From: Orychophragmus violaceus | Taxonomy: Eukaryota; Streptophyta; Magnoliopsida; Brassicales; Brassicaceae | DNA: 64,000 nucleotides | Reading direction: 5' to 3' | NCBI GenBank assembly: GCA_030180135.1 | Contig: CM058236.1 | Coordinates: 58,927,728 to 58,991,727 of the forward strand | Part shown: positions 32,501 through 41,236 of the stretch, in pieces | Layout: each line of letters starts with the position of its first letter | How positions within the stretch are numbered: the stretch's first letter is position 1 | Notes under the pieces: model-generated | What the model saw: only the letters and a program-made list of their open reading frames with translations | Told to the model about the DNA's origin: nothing | Database searches by the model: none | Program-made: the position numbers and the translations under genes

Positions 32501-33495
32501 TTCTTATCCTATATGTCGATGACATATTGCTTCTTGGAAATGATATTCCAATGCTGAAGTCTGTTAAAGACTGGCTGGGAAGTTGTTTTTCCATGAAGGA
32601 CATGGGTGAAGCCGCGTATGTTCTTGGAATCCGAATCTTTAGAGACAGATCTAAAAGGATGATTGGACTTTGTCAAGATTCTTATATAGACAAAATCCTG
32701 CATCGATTCGGAATGGATAAATCCAATAAGGGATTCACGCCAATGATACATGGTGCTACACTAAGCAAGACTCAGTGTCCTAAAACACCTGATGAGCTTA
32801 AGCGCATGAGTAGGATACCTTATGCTTCGGCTATAGGATCTATCATGTATGCCATGATCTGTACTCGTCCTGATGTTGCTTATGCACTAAGCATGACGAG
32901 TAGGTACCAGTCTAATCCAGGTGAGAATCACTGGATTGCCGTAAAGAATATCCTGAAGTATTTGAGGAATACTAAGGATAAATTCTTGGTTTACGGAGGA
33001 AGTGAAGTGCTTGAAATGAGTGGATTCACGGATGCAAGTTTTCAGACAGATAAAGATGATTTCCGGTCACAGTCTGGTTACATCTTCTGTCTGAATGGCG
33101 GTGCAGTAAGTTGGAAGAGCTCCAAGCAGAGCACCGTGGCAGATTCCACAACTGAAGCTGAATACATCGCTGCTTCAGAAGCTGCGAAGGAAGGAGTTTG
33201 GATAAGGAACTTCATGATTGAACTCGGTGTATTCCCAAATGCCACTGAGCCTTTAACACTGTATTGTGACAACAATGGTGCAATTGCTCAAGCTAAGGAA
33301 CCGAGACATCATCAGAAATCAAAACATATTATGAGAAGGTATCACCTGATTCGTGATATAGTGAATAGAGGTGAAGTGATGGTCAGCAGAGTTCCCACTG
33401 ATGAGAACGTGGCTGACCCGTTGACAAAGCCACTCCCGAAACCTAAGCACGAGTTGCATACTGCTGCTGTAGGAATTAGAGATTTTCAAATGTAA
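29533..33495 (+). CDS. Copia-1 Gag-Pol polyprotein, intact
   Basis: A single 1,320-residue frame from the ATG at 29533. Gag begins with NTFSIRSALEKNKLNGSNF, a UBN2-like copia Gag; the zinc knuckle CHFCKEARHYRRDC is at residues 252-265. The protease has VLDTGCG with catalytic Asp 304. Integrase has an HHCC finger (about 439-475) and catalytic Asp 500, Asp 563 and Glu 599, with the D-35-E spacing kept. RT carries YVDD at 994-997. RNase H (about 1160-1290) has FTDASFQ, TEAEYIAASEA and YCDNNGAIAQAK. The frame ends after ADPLTKPLP. No stop or frameshift is seen and all catalytic residues I can check are present. It would package, copy and integrate the element RNA. Confidence 0.95.
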   Translation: MSSTTTQNTFSIRSALEKNKLNGSNFLNLSRNLRLVLRQEKKAYVLERVLPPRPANNAAQAVKNAWDTHSSDANDVVCLMLATMAPELQIQWEGLTCPMELMANLKALFQEQARTERFQTVKNLLDCKMAKDAAVSPHVLKMMGYLDHLTRLDCPISQELACDIVLQSLTPAYDQFVLNYNMHGLTKTLPELHGMLKTAEPNLKKAKDPSVLMVHKGKGFKKSAADKGKGKAVHNEKAKPKPVSKAGPSDICHFCKEARHYRRDCKKYQESLKEKKKSFATTASGIFVIEVNTTTSDNTTWVLDTGCGAHICTNVQALSNSRRLKQGQVELRVGNGAKVPALAVGTYLLSLPSGLILELENCYFVPAISRNIISVSLLDLQGFDFSIKNKLCSFNLNDMFYGCAPLINGLYMLDQSTPVYNINTKRFKSNEENETFLWHCRLGHISEKRVKRLHSNGLLGSFDFESCEQCESCLMGKMTRAPFNKPTERASELLGLIHTDVCGPMSTNARGNYQYFITFTDDFSRYGYVYLMKHKSETFEKFKEFQNEVQNQLGKSIKALRSDRGGEYLSQEFRDHLSECGIISQLTPPGTPQWNGVSERRNRTLLDMVRSMMSHTDLPISLWGYALLTATFTLNRVPSKAVAKTPYELWTGKAPAMSFLRIWGCEAYVKRLISDKLTPKSDKCYFIGYPRDTKAYYFYLRSENKIFVARDCTFLEREFLSKKDSGSKVQLDEIQEGQEPVQPNEGEQQDELHEVVIEPEPEVPEVRRSGRIRHKPDRYQGFLVTNCHDLLIIDGDEPSNFEEAMIGPDSSKWREATESEMDSMSVNRVFSLVDLPAGAKAIECKWIFKKKIDMDGNVQIYKARLVAKGFKQIHGIDYDETYSPVAMMKSIRILLATAAYYDYEIWQMDVKTAFLNGILEEDVYMTQPDGYVDPKNAGKVCKLHKSIYGLKQASRSWNLRFDEAIKNFDFIRNKEEQCVYKKTSGRKVAFLILYVDDILLLGNDIPMLKSVKDWLGSCFSMKDMGEAAYVLGIRIFRDRSKRMIGLCQDSYIDKILHRFGMDKSNKGFTPMIHGATLSKTQCPKTPDELKRMSRIPYASAIGSIMYAMICTRPDVAYALSMTSRYQSNPGENHWIAVKNILKYLRNTKDKFLVYGGSEVLEMSGFTDASFQTDKDDFRSQSGYIFCLNGGAVSWKSSKQSTVADSTTEAEYIAASEAAKEGVWIRNFMIELGVFPNATEPLTLYCDNNGAIAQAKEPRHHQKSKHIMRRYHLIRDIVNRGEVMVSRVPTDENVADPLTKPLPKPKHELHTAAVGIRDFQM

Positions 33496-34315
33496 TCTCT
33501 TTTTGAGTGGGAGTTGTGAGGACTTTATTTTAGTTATTTTGATTGGTTCATGTAAACATTTTAATGTTAATGAAATTTTATTTCTGGATTATTTTTAACT
33601 GTGATATAAAATAATCGTTCCAAAATGATTCATGTCGTAATATATGGGCCATCGAAGTACATGAGAAAGACTTGATCATGAAACCCCATATTTAACGTAA
33701 TGACATAAATCATAGTGTCCATAGTCGAAGGTTGTTGAAATTGGAACACCAACAACCACTTGAGACTAGAGTGTGTTGAGACTTATGACCAAGTTTCATG
33801 GGTCATGGATGCGCGGCATCAAAGTCAACACATAGGTATATGTAGGGAGCATATGACCGGACATGGCCCGCTAATGAGAACTCTACAAGATATTGATATC
33901 TGTGTCATAAAAGGTTCTCATTTACGACTATAGAGTATAGTCCTTAGACCTGAGTTCGCATGCATGTGGCTGCACATGGATTGATGCACTTTGATCATTG
34001 TCTAACGCTGTTTCGTAACTGGGAGCTATAAGGACCTTGGTTGGGTGTATTATAAAGTGTGTAGTTCATAGTGATAGAACAAGATGGGATTTGTCCCTGC
34101 CGTTTAACGGAGGTAATATCTCTAGGCCAATCGGAGACTTGATAGCTGGTAAGAGAGTGGCCACTCCCAAACGGACTTGCCCAAGTCGTTTGAATTGTCA
34201 GTATCAAATCTGGTCCGATGAACATGGTCTGGCTATATAAGGATGACACGCATCTTGCCTTATGCCAGATCGAGATATTGAGACAAAAGGATTAGGAAAT
34301 GTAGGATTCCAGTAC

Positions 34316-34326
34316 AAGTGGGAGAT
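34316..34326 (+). other. Copia-1 polypurine tract
   Basis: AAGTGGGAGAT directly precedes the 3' LTR. Copia-2 has the same tract before its 3' LTR. It would prime plus-strand DNA synthesis. Confidence 0.85.
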
Positions 34327-34964
34327 TGTTGGGAATGTCCTGAAATCTACTGTGCTATCTCTAGAAAGTATGATAAGTGTCGAGATCAGACATAAGTCAT
34401 AAATACTGGGAGGTCATGATGACTTGCTAGAGCCCGCTCTTGATCTATAAGTTGAGTACTTATTACCAGTATTGTATGATCCCAAAGGGTCACACACCAT
34501 AGCTAACGGGAAAGTTAAAAAGGAATTAATACAGTAAGATGCAAGACATTTACTGTATTTGTACAGAGAATTGGGCCAGACAAAATACAGTCTTTTGTCT
34601 GATTTGGGTCTTGGGCCCAAAAGCCTAATAGGCCATTAGTTTAATTACTTGGGCCCATATAAGGAAGAGGAGGCGCCACTTAGCCTAAGGATCTGCGATT
34701 TCTAGGTCTGGCCGTCCTCCTCTCTCTCTGTTGTTCCAGCTTGGTCTAGCAGCCTGATCCAGTAGCTTGTAAGCGTGTGGATACCTAGGAGGAGCCGGTA
34801 ATCATCAGCTCTTGCAGATCTCGATATTCCCTTGATTAATCCGCTGCAATCATAAGGTAATGATCCTGATCTGTTTATGATTCAACTGCAAATCACCTAG
34901 ATCCTAGTTGATTATGTTAGGTTGTAATCTGATAATTAAACCTATGAACCAACATAATCCAACA
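34327..34964 (+). repeat. Copia-1 3' LTR, 638 bp
   Basis: Same length as the 5' LTR and no difference noticed when read side by side. Confidence 0.93.
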
Positions 34965-35409
34965 GGATTAACGTTGAAAATCTCCGCTTCCGAAAATATT
35001 TCACCACTGGGTATCATTTTTTTTATCAGTGCTCTTCCCTTTTTATTTGGGGTGTAACTTTGGATCTTTCCATGGATACACATGAGGTAATAGGGGTCTC
35101 TACCACTCCCGTGACCACTTCGAAGCTACTAGCTTATCCTCGGTTTTAATCTCTTTTTTTTTTTACTTTCAAGGGAGGGAAAAATCAGGAACCATACTCA
35201 AACATGATCACAGGCTGTGTCAGCACATCAGAGGAATCCGATCCAGAGATCTCAAGCCCCTAAGTAAGAAATTAGAGTCAAGATTAGAGATGAGGCTAGT
35301 GATGGATCCTCTGAATACCTGGTTAGATATGGGTGTCCTTGGTAAGTTGATCCATCTGGGGTTTTCTAATAGTCATAGAATTACTGCAAGTCTGTCCAAT
35401 GGTCACTTA
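34965..35409. other. Unassigned stretch between Copia-1 and the Athila-like element
   Basis: No convincing coding frame. Positions 34965-35170 end in a T-run and could be displaced LINE 5' UTR on the minus strand, but I have no direct evidence. Positions 35171-35409 match nothing recognised. The 3' LTR of the Athila-like element, expected around here, is absent. Confidence 0.3.
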
Positions 35410-35879
35410 GTTCCTATTCCAACGAAAATTTTCCTCGAAAAATCATAGTTTCATACACATTTTGACTCAATAAAACAATTTTGAAAGCAATTGAAAGCAA
35501 TGGACTGACTCTAAGAAAATAAAACACAATGTCAGTAGCCACCTCCCCCACACTTAGACTGCACTGTCCCCAGTGCAACCGTAGTATGAGATCTGGAGAA
35601 ATAAGGTATAAGTAACCGAGAACTTGAGAAACAGAAATCTTACCTGCTGTCGCAGTCGATGTCGACCGACACACATGCTACGTCGGGCGAAATTAGCCTT
35701 TGGTCAACATTGATTTACTCGTAATCGAGCGTGGTCGATTTCCATCCGTGTTTCGAGTTTGGTGTCGACCGACACTGATGTCTGCAAACCTATTTCTTAC
35801 GGCTCTGACATACAAAAACCAGAAAAATCAAAAGACTCGAGGACAAAGACTCAAAAAGAAATGAAAACTAACCTACAGT

Positions 35880-36339
35880 GGGTTGCCTCCCACTCAACGC
35901 TCGTTTAACGTCAATAGCTTGACCGTAATGCGATCAGGCATTAAGTGGATTATCCAGATGGACAATGTTGCCTTCTGGAATTTCAGCTTTCGCTCAGTAA
36001 TGTTTCACCCTTTGTCCATTGACTGTGAACTCCTAGCCTTTGGAGTTCATCAAGATAACAGCTCCGTGAGGTCTAGCCTCCTTAACGGTGAATGGACCTG
36101 ACCAACGAGAACGCAACTTGCCAGGAAACAATGTTAGACGAGAGTTGTAAAGAAGTACCTGATCATTGGGTTCAAAGTTGCGTGAGATGATCTTCTTATC
36201 ATGATATGCCTTTGTACGCTCCTTGTACAGCCTTGAATTCTCATAGGCATGGTGGCGAATCTCATCTAACTCATTGAGCTGTATCAGACGTCTCTCAACT
36301 GTAGGCTTGAGGTCATAGTTCATCTGTTTGACAGCCCAT
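35880..36339 (-). pseudogene. Athila-like integrase C-terminal part
   Basis: The minus strand resumes AVKQMNYDLKP right after the solo LTR target site and continues with TKAYHDKKIISRNFEPNDQV and RSRWSGPFTV, the conserved end of gypsy integrase. Stops interrupt EFTVNGQRVKHY and the following EIPEGNIVHLDNP, the usual Athila ending. Together with 37562-38945 it forms one integrase, split in the segment ELEHKARW/AVKQ. Confidence 0.82.
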
Positions 36340-37561
36340 TGATATATCATGGTTTTTACCGGTTTTAGACCATGATATAAGTGTGTTTTAGAGTCTTTTA
36401 GTGTTGCTTTAGAGTCTTTTACAGGTATTAGCACGTTTGGAGCGGAATTGGAGATTATGGAGCTTTTTGGAGCATTTTGGTGATTTGACCCGAGAGATAG
36501 AGTTCACTGTCCAAAACAGAGATCTGCATCGATCGACACACATTGTGCATCGATCGACACACATTGTGCATCGATCGACACACGAGCGATATGGGCTTAT
36601 CTTCGACGGTTTAATGAAGTTTGGATATTGCATTTTAGCCCAAAAGTTTCCAAGAATTACAAAGACGCCCCAGTCGTGATTAGGCCTTTATAATTAGGTT
36701 TTTACATCAGTTCTTAGATACGCTACGCTTTACTTACGCTTTCATACTTTGAGCATAGAGATTTTAGAGCTTTTGGGGCTGATCTAATCCTGTACTGCTT
36801 CCTGCTTTTGGAGAAGATTTTGAACCCCTTTAATCTTTACTCTTTATTTATGCAATCTATTAATTCATTGATTATGTTTTCATTATCTATGTCTGAGTAG
36901 ATTCAAAGTTAGGTTTAGGGATTCTCACAGGAATTTCATGACTTGCTAGATTTATCTATTTCAGTTAGGATTCATAACTTATTTGTTCTTCAATCTAAGT
37001 TGTGCTTAACACTAGTTTCTAACTTGATCACTTAGAATCTAGACCTTAGGTTGTTAAATAGACACGAAAGTGTGATTTAGAATCTGAACTATTTAGGTTG
37101 AGCAATTGAATTACTCGCAAAGAAATTTGGTTTAATTGAATTGTGAACATATCGAACCTGAACTTAAGGTTAGTTTAATCTGTTAGGAATTACAAAGAAA
37201 TTTGGATTTCTGCTATTAGACTTAGAGAATTCTCACAACGAAAGTTGGTTAGTTCTATATACGTGTTTGAGTTCTAGAACCGTACTTAATTTGATCTTGA
37301 CTGATTATCTGATCTGCTTGTCTGATTTCTTGAGAACTCCCTAGACTTAGCGCTTTTAGTTAATTGCCTTCAAACCAATCTTGCAACCTGATTTACTTTT
37401 TTGTATTGCTTTTTAGTCTATCACTACTTTCTCCTAGTTTAACTTGATTGTTCTTAAATCTATCGTGGCCGAGAGTCTCTGTGGATTTCGATACCCTACA
37501 TACTATAATTGCATTGACTGTGCACTTGCAGTAGAATAGGATTAAAACTTAGACCCTATCA
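36340..37561 (+). mobile_element. Solo LTR of a related Athila-type element, inserted in integrase
   Basis: It begins TGATATATCATGG and ends CCCTATCA, the same ends as the resident 5' LTR (43284-44470) but in opposite orientation. The 5-bp duplication CCCAT lies at 36335-36339 and 37562-37566. At 1,222 bp it is close to the 1,187 bp of the resident LTR, and similarity is visible at both ends and in between. A solo LTR arises when the two LTRs of a full insertion recombine. Confidence 0.93.
36525..36582. repeat. 21-bp tandem repeat with ATCGATCGA core in the solo LTR
   Basis: TGCATCGATCGACACA starts at 36525, 36546 and 36567, so three copies with a 21-bp period. It combines the TGCATCGATCG form of Copia-2 with the CGACACA end of the Athila-type motif. 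Confidence 0.9.
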
Positions 37562-38945
37562 CCCATCTAGCCTTGTGCTCAAGCTCAACTGGATGGGGAG
37601 ATACTTTCCCATAGAGGAGATGGCATGGTGTAGTCCCTAGTGGCGTCATAAACGCAGTCCTGTAGGCCCAAAATGCATCATCCAGCTTAGCAGACCAGTC
37701 CTTCCTAGTCTTTCCCACTGTTTTCTCCAGAATCTCCTTGATCTGTCGGTTTGAAACCTCAACCTGTCCACTAGTCTGAGGGTGATATGGAATAGCCACA
37801 CGATGATTAACACCATGCTTCTTAAGCAACTTTTCAAAGACCTTTTTGATGAAATGAGAGCCACCATCACTTATCACAATCCTAGGCACTCCAAAGCTGG
37901 GGAAGATGATAATCTTAAACAGCTTAAGAACTACCAAAGAGTCATTGGTCGGACTTGCAATCGCTTCAACCCACTTGGACACATAGTCCACAACAACCAA
38001 TATGTACCGGTTCCCATAGGAAGATGGGAATGGACCCATGAAATCGATGCCCCAGCAGTCAAAGACTTCAACCTCGAGGATAAAGTTTTGTGGCATCTCA
38101 TGTCTCTTGCTGATCTTCCCCCTCCTCAGACATACATCACACTGGGAGATAAATAACTGAGCATCCTTGAACATTGTAGGACACCAAAAGCCTGCTTGAA
38201 GAATCTTAGACACTGTCTTGAACGTTGCAAAGTGTCCAGCATACTCAGAATCGTGGCAGTGGTATAACACATTATCAACTTCACACTCAGCAATGCAACG
38301 TCGGTAGATACCATCAGAACAGTGCTTGTACAAGTAGGGCTCATCCCAGTAATAGCGCCTGATTTTTCTAAGGAACTTCTTCTTAGCATAGCCTTTAAAC
38401 ACTTCATGTTCATCATCTGCAGCAAGGTAGTTGGCTATGTCAGCGTACCAAGGTCTAGTGGAGAGAGAACCTTGGGCGACTGTAGCTATGAACGCGTCAG
38501 CTTCGTCGTCGAGAATTTCAGCCTGCGATCGCAGCTGGTGTCGACCGACATCAGCGTTGATGTCGACCGACATCGTACCTAATCGGCCAATTGGCATCGA
38601 GGTTGATCGATTATCGTCCGCTTTTTCGAGTCGGGTGTCAACCGACATGAACAGGGTGTCGACCGACACCTTCTCTGCAACCCGCGCAGAAGGCAGTGAA
38701 CTCGCAGAAATTTCCTGAAATCTGGTCTCAACCTTATAGATGTTCTCCTCTGGTAGAAAATCATCTATAGGAACGTCCTCATCGATCCTTATCCGTGAGA
38801 GATGATCAGCAACACCATTCTCTACCCCTTTCTTGTCTCTCACCTCTATGTCAAACTCTTGGAGCAACAAAATCCATCTTAGTAGTCTTGGCTTAGCACC
38901 TTTCTTCTGCATCAGATACTTAAGCGCGGAATGGTAAGTATGCAC
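37562..38945 (-). pseudogene. Athila-like RNase H end and integrase
   Basis: The frame begins in RNase H (HSALKYLMQKKGAKPRLLRW) and continues to GVENGVADHLSR. It then passes through an unusual linker encoding repeated SVDT/SVDI units. Integrase follows, with the zinc finger H..H..CDVC (about 38115-38240) and the core segments DCWGIDFMGPFP, IVISDGGSHF and HPQTSGQVEVSNRQ, so the Asp-Asp-Glu residues are kept. The frame is cut after ELEHKARW by the solo LTR. It lies in a different frame from the RT block, with the shift near 38950-38990. Confidence 0.88.
38519..38680. repeat. In-frame array of TGTCGACCGACA motifs in the pol linker
   Basis: Copies at 38539-38550, 38561-38572, 38636-38647 (TGTCAACCGACA) and 38657-38668 lie between the RNase H and integrase domains. 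They are translated as SVD.. units without breaking the frame. Confidence 0.88.
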
Positions 38946-38962
38946 AACTACCTTGGATCCAA

Positions 38963-40132
38963 TCAGATAAGAGCGGAACTTCTCGAATGCAAACCAACTG
39001 CCAACAATTCCTTCTCAGTGGTTGCATAATTTCTTTGAGCTTCATCGAGAGTTCTACTGGCATAATAGATAGCATGGAGCTTCCTGTCTTTCTTTTTCCC
39101 AAGAACAGCTCCTACAGCATAGTCACTGGCATCACACATTACCTCAAAAGGAAGACTCCAATCAGGTGGTTGCACAATTGGAGCTGAGATCAAGGCTTGT
39201 TTCAGCTCCTTGAATGCAGCATGACACTCATCTGTGAACTCAAACTTCACATCCTTGCACAGGAGTGCAGTAAGTGGTCTAGCTATCTTGCTGAAGTCTT
39301 TAATAAATCTCCTATAAAAACCATCATGCCCAAGAAAACTCCTTATTCTGTTGACTGAATCCGGTGCTTGCAGTCCTGTCATCACTTCAATCTTAGCTCT
39401 GTCCACCTCAAATCCTGCCTCAGAAACTCTATGCCCAAGTACAATGCCATTCTTGACCATAAAATGACACTTCTCCCAATTCAAAACCAGGTCCTTTTCC
39501 TCACAGCGAGATAGCACCTTGCATAGATTATCCAGACAAGCATGGTAAGATGGTCCGTCGAAAGAAAAATCATCCATGAAGACCTCCATAAAATCCTCTA
39601 TCATGTCTGTGAAGATAGACATCATACATCTCTGAAATGTCGCAGGAGCATTACACAGTCCGAAAGGCATTCTGCGGTATGCAAAAGTGCCATAGGGATA
39701 GGTAAATGTAGTCTTCTCCTGGTCCTCTGGGTGGATAAGGATCTGAAAGAAACCAGAATAACCATCCAAAAAGCAGTAGTAAGGATGATTTGCCAACCTT
39801 TCCAACATCTGGTCAATGAAAGGGAGTGGAAAGTGGTCTTTTCTGGTGGCTGCATTCAACTTCCTGTAGTCTATGCACATCATGTGACCAGTGATTATCC
39901 TTGTAGGAATCAGCTCATTCTTTTCGTTCTTCACCACTGTGACTCCTCCCTTCTTAGGAACCACATGAACCGGGCTGACCCAATCACTATCTGAAATAGG
40001 GTAGATGATCCCAGCTTGCAGCAGCTTCATGATTTCCTTCTTCACAACCTCTTTCAGGTTAGGATTCAAACGCCTTTGGTTCTCAATTGACGACATGCTC
40101 TCATCCTCAAGGTGTATCCTATGCATGCACAA
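38963..40132 (-). pseudogene. Athila-like reverse transcriptase and RNase H start
   Basis: A 389-codon frame with RT motifs SPVHVVPKKGG, CIDYRKLNAATRKDHFPLPFIDQ, LDGYSGFFQI, MPFGLCNAPATFQ and the catalytic box FMDDFS. The RNase H start CDASDYAVGAVLG follows. Athila RTs normally have FMDDF rather than Y.DD. The frame is lost after KELLAVG by a frameshift, so no continuous RT-RNase H-integrase protein can be made. Confidence 0.9.
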
Positions 40133-40157
40133 GTCCGGAGAGATACCTGAAATATCA

Positions 40158-41225
40158 TCAAGAGAATAGCAGTAAAGTGAGTTCTGCGTTATTCAAATCA
40201 GCATTGACAATGACATGATAAGTGGAGTTCTTACCTAAGAAAGCATATTTGAGGCCTGCAGGTAGCTGCTTCAACTCGATCTTTGGAGCTTTTTCCTCGC
40301 TCCAATCCTGCGCAACTGGTGTCGACCGATTAGCTTGTGGTGTCGGACGACACTGAATGTCATCGGCCACTTCCAAGTTCATAACTTGCTCAATAGCGTC
40401 CATTAGCCTCAAATATCCAGTAGGAGCTTCATCTTCCAACTCCAACTCATGCTTAAAACTCATTAGAGCTCTCTCCAAAGGGTCGACAGAATGCATTCAA
40501 TTTAAGAATTCTGCAGCCAGATTCTCAATCGTATCAACATAGAAGGTCTGTCCATCAATGGTGGGATGTCTCATCAACTTGTCCATATCAAAATTCATCA
40601 CCAGATCACCCACATTCAGTCCAATCTTTCCTCTCTTCACATCAATGATTGCACCAGCTGTAGCCAAGAATGGTCTACCTAGGATAAGAGGATCCTTAGG
40701 CTCATCATTGTACTGCAGGACTACGAAATCAGTTGGGATAACAGATTCACCAATCTTCACCGGTACATCTTCAAAGAGACCTTCAAGAATCCTTATGGAG
40801 CGATCAGCTAGGATCAAGGAGATCCTTGATCCTAGTAGGTGTGAAATCTGTCATTCCCATCTGCTTAGCTACTGAATATGTCATTAGATTGACACTTGAA
40901 CCCAAATCACAAATTGACCTCTCAAATCTGTCTCTGAAGATGGTACAGTCCAAGACAAAGCTTCTTGGATCCTTTTGCTTCTCGGGAATCTGTTTAAGAT
41001 GGCAACACTACAGACTTCAGTGATCATCATCAACCTCTCTTCATCTCCCATGTCAGAAGTCAACATCTGCTTCAAACATCTCTTCAATACTGGGTTGTTG
41101 TTGATAGCATCCATCAGTGGCATTGGGAGAGTGAGTTTTCTCAGTATAGCCATGCATTTAGCCTTGAACCGTTCAAACTTAGACTGCTTCAGGTTTCTTG
41201 GGAAAGGTACCTTGGGTTTATACAC
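40158..41225 (-). pseudogene. Athila-like protease region with in-frame stops
   Basis: Three open blocks in one frame (to 41225, to 40817, to 40496) are separated by stops. The first (40884-41225) is the conserved pre-protease segment PFPRNLKQSKFERFKAKC. The second has FVVLQYNDEPKDPLILGRPFL, the second half of the Athila retropepsin. The DLGSSVNLM-type active site expected near 40830-40910 lies at a break between blocks. The last block leads to RT and carries TGTCGACCGA- and TGTCGGACGACA-type motifs near 40320-40352. Confidence 0.75.
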
Positions 41226-41236
41226 TTTCCCACCAG

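Larger units (their letters stand above)
27438..34964 (+). mobile_element. Copia-1: complete, apparently intact Ty1/copia retrotransposon
   Basis: Two 638-bp LTRs (27438-28075 and 34327-34964) read identical by eye, with TGTTGG/CCAACA ends. An initiator-Met primer site follows the first and a purine-rich tract precedes the second. One uninterrupted frame of 1,320 codons carries all copia domains. The flanking 5-mers are GGATG and GGATT, a duplication with one difference. Together these mark a young and possibly competent element. Confidence 0.95.

Noticed and set aside
29533..33495. 1,320-codon frame as a host gene
   Set aside because: The domain order Gag-protease-integrase-RT-RNase H between identical LTRs is a copia polyprotein.
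34965..35170. LINE-2 5' UTR displaced by the LTR element and Copia-1
   Set aside because: Position and a T-run fit loosely, but no sequence anchor links it to LINE-2.
36525..36582. Regular 21-bp repeats resembling a mini CRISPR array
   Set aside because: Repeats are directly adjacent without distinct spacers, lie in an LTR of a plant element, and no cas genes are present.
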